The notes below the pieces were generated by a model. That model searched no databases and was not told the origin of the DNA. It saw only the letters and a list, made by a program, of their open reading frames with translations. Made by a program: the position numbers and the translations under genes. 5,034 nucleotides of DNA from JBHJHK01 sp050330975 (GTDB lineage: Bacteria; Pseudomonadota; Gammaproteobacteria; Competibacterales; Competibacteraceae): assembly GCA_050330975.1 (NCBI GenBank), contig JBHJHK010000081.1, forward strand, positions 1-5,034, written 5' to 3'. Positions 4,892 to 5,034 of the stretch are shown one piece after another; position 1 is the first letter of the stretch, and every line of letters begins with the position of its first letter.

Positions 4892-5034
4892 TCAGGCCTT
4901 CTTCAAGTCCCCCGCCGCCACCACCCGCTTGGTGATGACGTATTGCTGGGCGATGGACAACACGTTATTCACCAACCAGTAGAGCACTAGACCGGCGGGA
5001 AACCACACAAAAAACACAGTGAAGACCAAGGGCA
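4892..5034 (-). CDS. yidC: Membrane protein insertase YidC, C-terminal part
   Basis: Translation of the minus strand from the window edge to TGA at 4892-4894 gives 47 complete codons. They include the last membrane segment with FFVWFPAGLVLYWLVNN and SIAQQYVITKRV, then a short basic tail ending DLKKA. This is the highly conserved end of YidC, which inserts proteins into the inner membrane alone or with the Sec translocon. The rest of the gene lies beyond the right edge. The gene order yidC then mnmE is the classic one in proteobacteria, and the 12-base spacing shows an operon. Confidence 0.96.
   Translation of the reverse strand, partial: PLVFTVFFVWFPAGLVLYWLVNNVLSIAQQYVITKRVVAAGDLKKA

Overview
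The window looks like a chromosomal segment from a GC-rich proteobacterium, most likely a gammaproteobacterium. On the minus strand the end of yidC is followed 12 bases later by mnmE, the order of the well-known rpmH-rnpA-yidD-yidC-mnmE region near the origin. The YidC C-terminus and MnmE read as gammaproteobacterial types. No species can be named from this.

Layout from left to right. Positions 2-958 (+) hold a 5'-truncated ELM1-family (DUF1022) gene, probably an envelope glycosyltransferase-like protein, whose start region is full of homopolymers, including a run of 14 G. It converges on a class I SAM-dependent methyltransferase (955-1692, -), and the two stop codons overlap in four bases. 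Directly upstream of the methyltransferase is a complete ISAzo13-family transposase (1700-2875, -), which stops 7 bases before the methyltransferase start. Then comes a 615-base stretch without a convincing gene (2876-3490). It is visibly poorer in GC than its surroundings and dense in palindromes and inverted repeats, with a good candidate terminator and a good sigma70-like promoter, both on the minus strand. Last come mnmE (3491-4879, -) and the C-terminal 47 codons of yidC (4892-5034, -).

How it fits together. yidC and mnmE form a tight operon (membrane-protein insertase, then tRNA wobble-uridine GTPase). Its transcript probably ends at the hairpin with a T-tract at 3333-3364. A new minus-strand transcript may start near 3258 and run through a roughly 380-base leader into the transposase, and from there into the methyltransferase. 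The methyltransferase has no separate upstream room for a promoter, so it may depend on transcription through the insertion sequence.

I did not see a clearly new multi-gene system. The points most worth checking are: the homopolymer tract in the ELM1 gene (phase variation or sequence error), the tight transposase-methyltransferase junction, the nested inverted repeats in the presumed leader, the FNR/DNR-like palindrome behind mnmE, and an unusual proline in the MnmE G2 motif.
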